Made by a program: the position numbers and the translations under genes
The notes under the pieces: model-generated
Database searches by the model: none
Told to the model about the DNA's origin: nothing
The model's input: only the letters and a program-made list of their open reading frames with translations
In this document: one piece after another, positions 11,734-11,916 of the stretch
Layout: each line of letters begins with the position of its first letter
Position numbering within the stretch: position 1 is the stretch's first letter
Assembly (NCBI GenBank): GCA_946479225.1
Contig: CAMLFI010000040.1
Coordinates: forward strand, 1-11,916
DNA: 11,916 nucleotides
Direction of reading: 5' to 3'
DNA from: an uncultured Mucilaginibacter sp.
Lineage (GTDB): Bacteria > Bacteroidota > Bacteroidia > Sphingobacteriales > Sphingobacteriaceae

Positions 11734-11916
11734 CTAAGCCTCCAACTCCATTATCTGCTCAGCCAGGGTTTCCCATTGCTGTTGCATTTGCTTAAGCTCC
11801 GATTGCTTTTGCGCATATGCCGCATTGGTTTCCTTCAGCTTCGCGCTGTCGTTATATATTTTATCGTCAGCTAGCTTAGCTTCATAGTCCTTAACAGCTT
11901 TTTCCAAAACAGCTAT
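11734..11916 (-). CDS. C-terminal coiled coil, probably of an ABC-F ATPase (partial)
   Basis: The minus strand is open from base 11916 to a TAG at 11734-11736, giving the last 60 residues of a protein whose start is outside the window. The segment is charged and almost wholly helical (IAVLEKAVKDYEAKLADDK... ending WETLAEQIMELEA) with heptad-like hydrophobic spacing. The layout of a first helix, a short break around DDKIYNDSAKL, then a second helix ending in a W-E-x-L-A-E type segment, is what the C-terminal ABC_tran_CTD hairpin of Uup/EttA-type ABC-F proteins looks like. These act on ribosomes or in DNA transactions. No ABC motifs are in the window, so the assignment rests on this tail alone. 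The BIME-like repeat follows it; no T-run terminator is seen. Confidence 0.68.
   Translation of the reverse strand: MAVLEKAVKDYEAKLADDKIYNDSAKLKETNAAYAQKQSELKQMQQQWETLAEQIMELEA

Overview
The window looks like a chromosomal housekeeping segment from a Bacteroidota genome, most likely Sphingobacteriales (Pedobacter/Mucilaginibacter type). The signs are: at least seven promoters fit the Bacteroidota -7 consensus TAnnTTTG; almost every gene lacks a Shine-Dalgarno sequence; and there is a type IX secretion plug protein (DUF5103), a long S1 protein with an acidic N-terminal extension, and the short interspersed repeats common in this phylum. The genus is an inference.

Layout. 1-756 (-): N-terminal 252 codons of tyrS, divergent from 909-1580 (+), a DUF479/AcpH-like protein. 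1746-3716 (+): rpsA with its own promoter, leader hairpin, SD-like sequence and a strong terminator. 3887-6892 (+): pyrR, pyrB and an exported serine hydrolase, probably one transcription unit. 6894-7553 (-): a UlaG-like metallo-hydrolase, divergent from 7615-7971 (+), a VOC protein; their two promoters are back to back. 7959-8603 (-): HAD phosphatase, its 3' end overlapping the VOC gene by 13 nt. 8639-10309 (-): ArnT/PMT-like membrane glycosyltransferase. 10354-11607 (-): T9SS plug protein. 11635-11716: a pair of inverted REP-like hairpins. 11734-11916 (-): C-terminal end of a coiled-coil protein, probably an ABC-F ATPase.

The genes do not form one pathway. They cover translation (TyrS, S1, probably ABC-F), pyrimidine synthesis (PyrR, PyrB), and cell envelope/secretion (serine hydrolase, glycosyltransferase, Plug). 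No intergenic gap exceeds 300 bases; the largest are about 150-170 bases and hold promoters, a terminator or repeats. I found no tRNA, rRNA, CRISPR, IS element, phage or defence genes.

I see no new multi-gene system. The interesting signals are regulatory: hairpins placed at the predicted +1 of both tyrS and rpsA, a lone SD-like sequence in front of rpsA, near-leaderless genes, a mirror-image promoter pair, heptad repeats between pyrR and pyrB, and a BIME-like hairpin pair with a compensatory base change.
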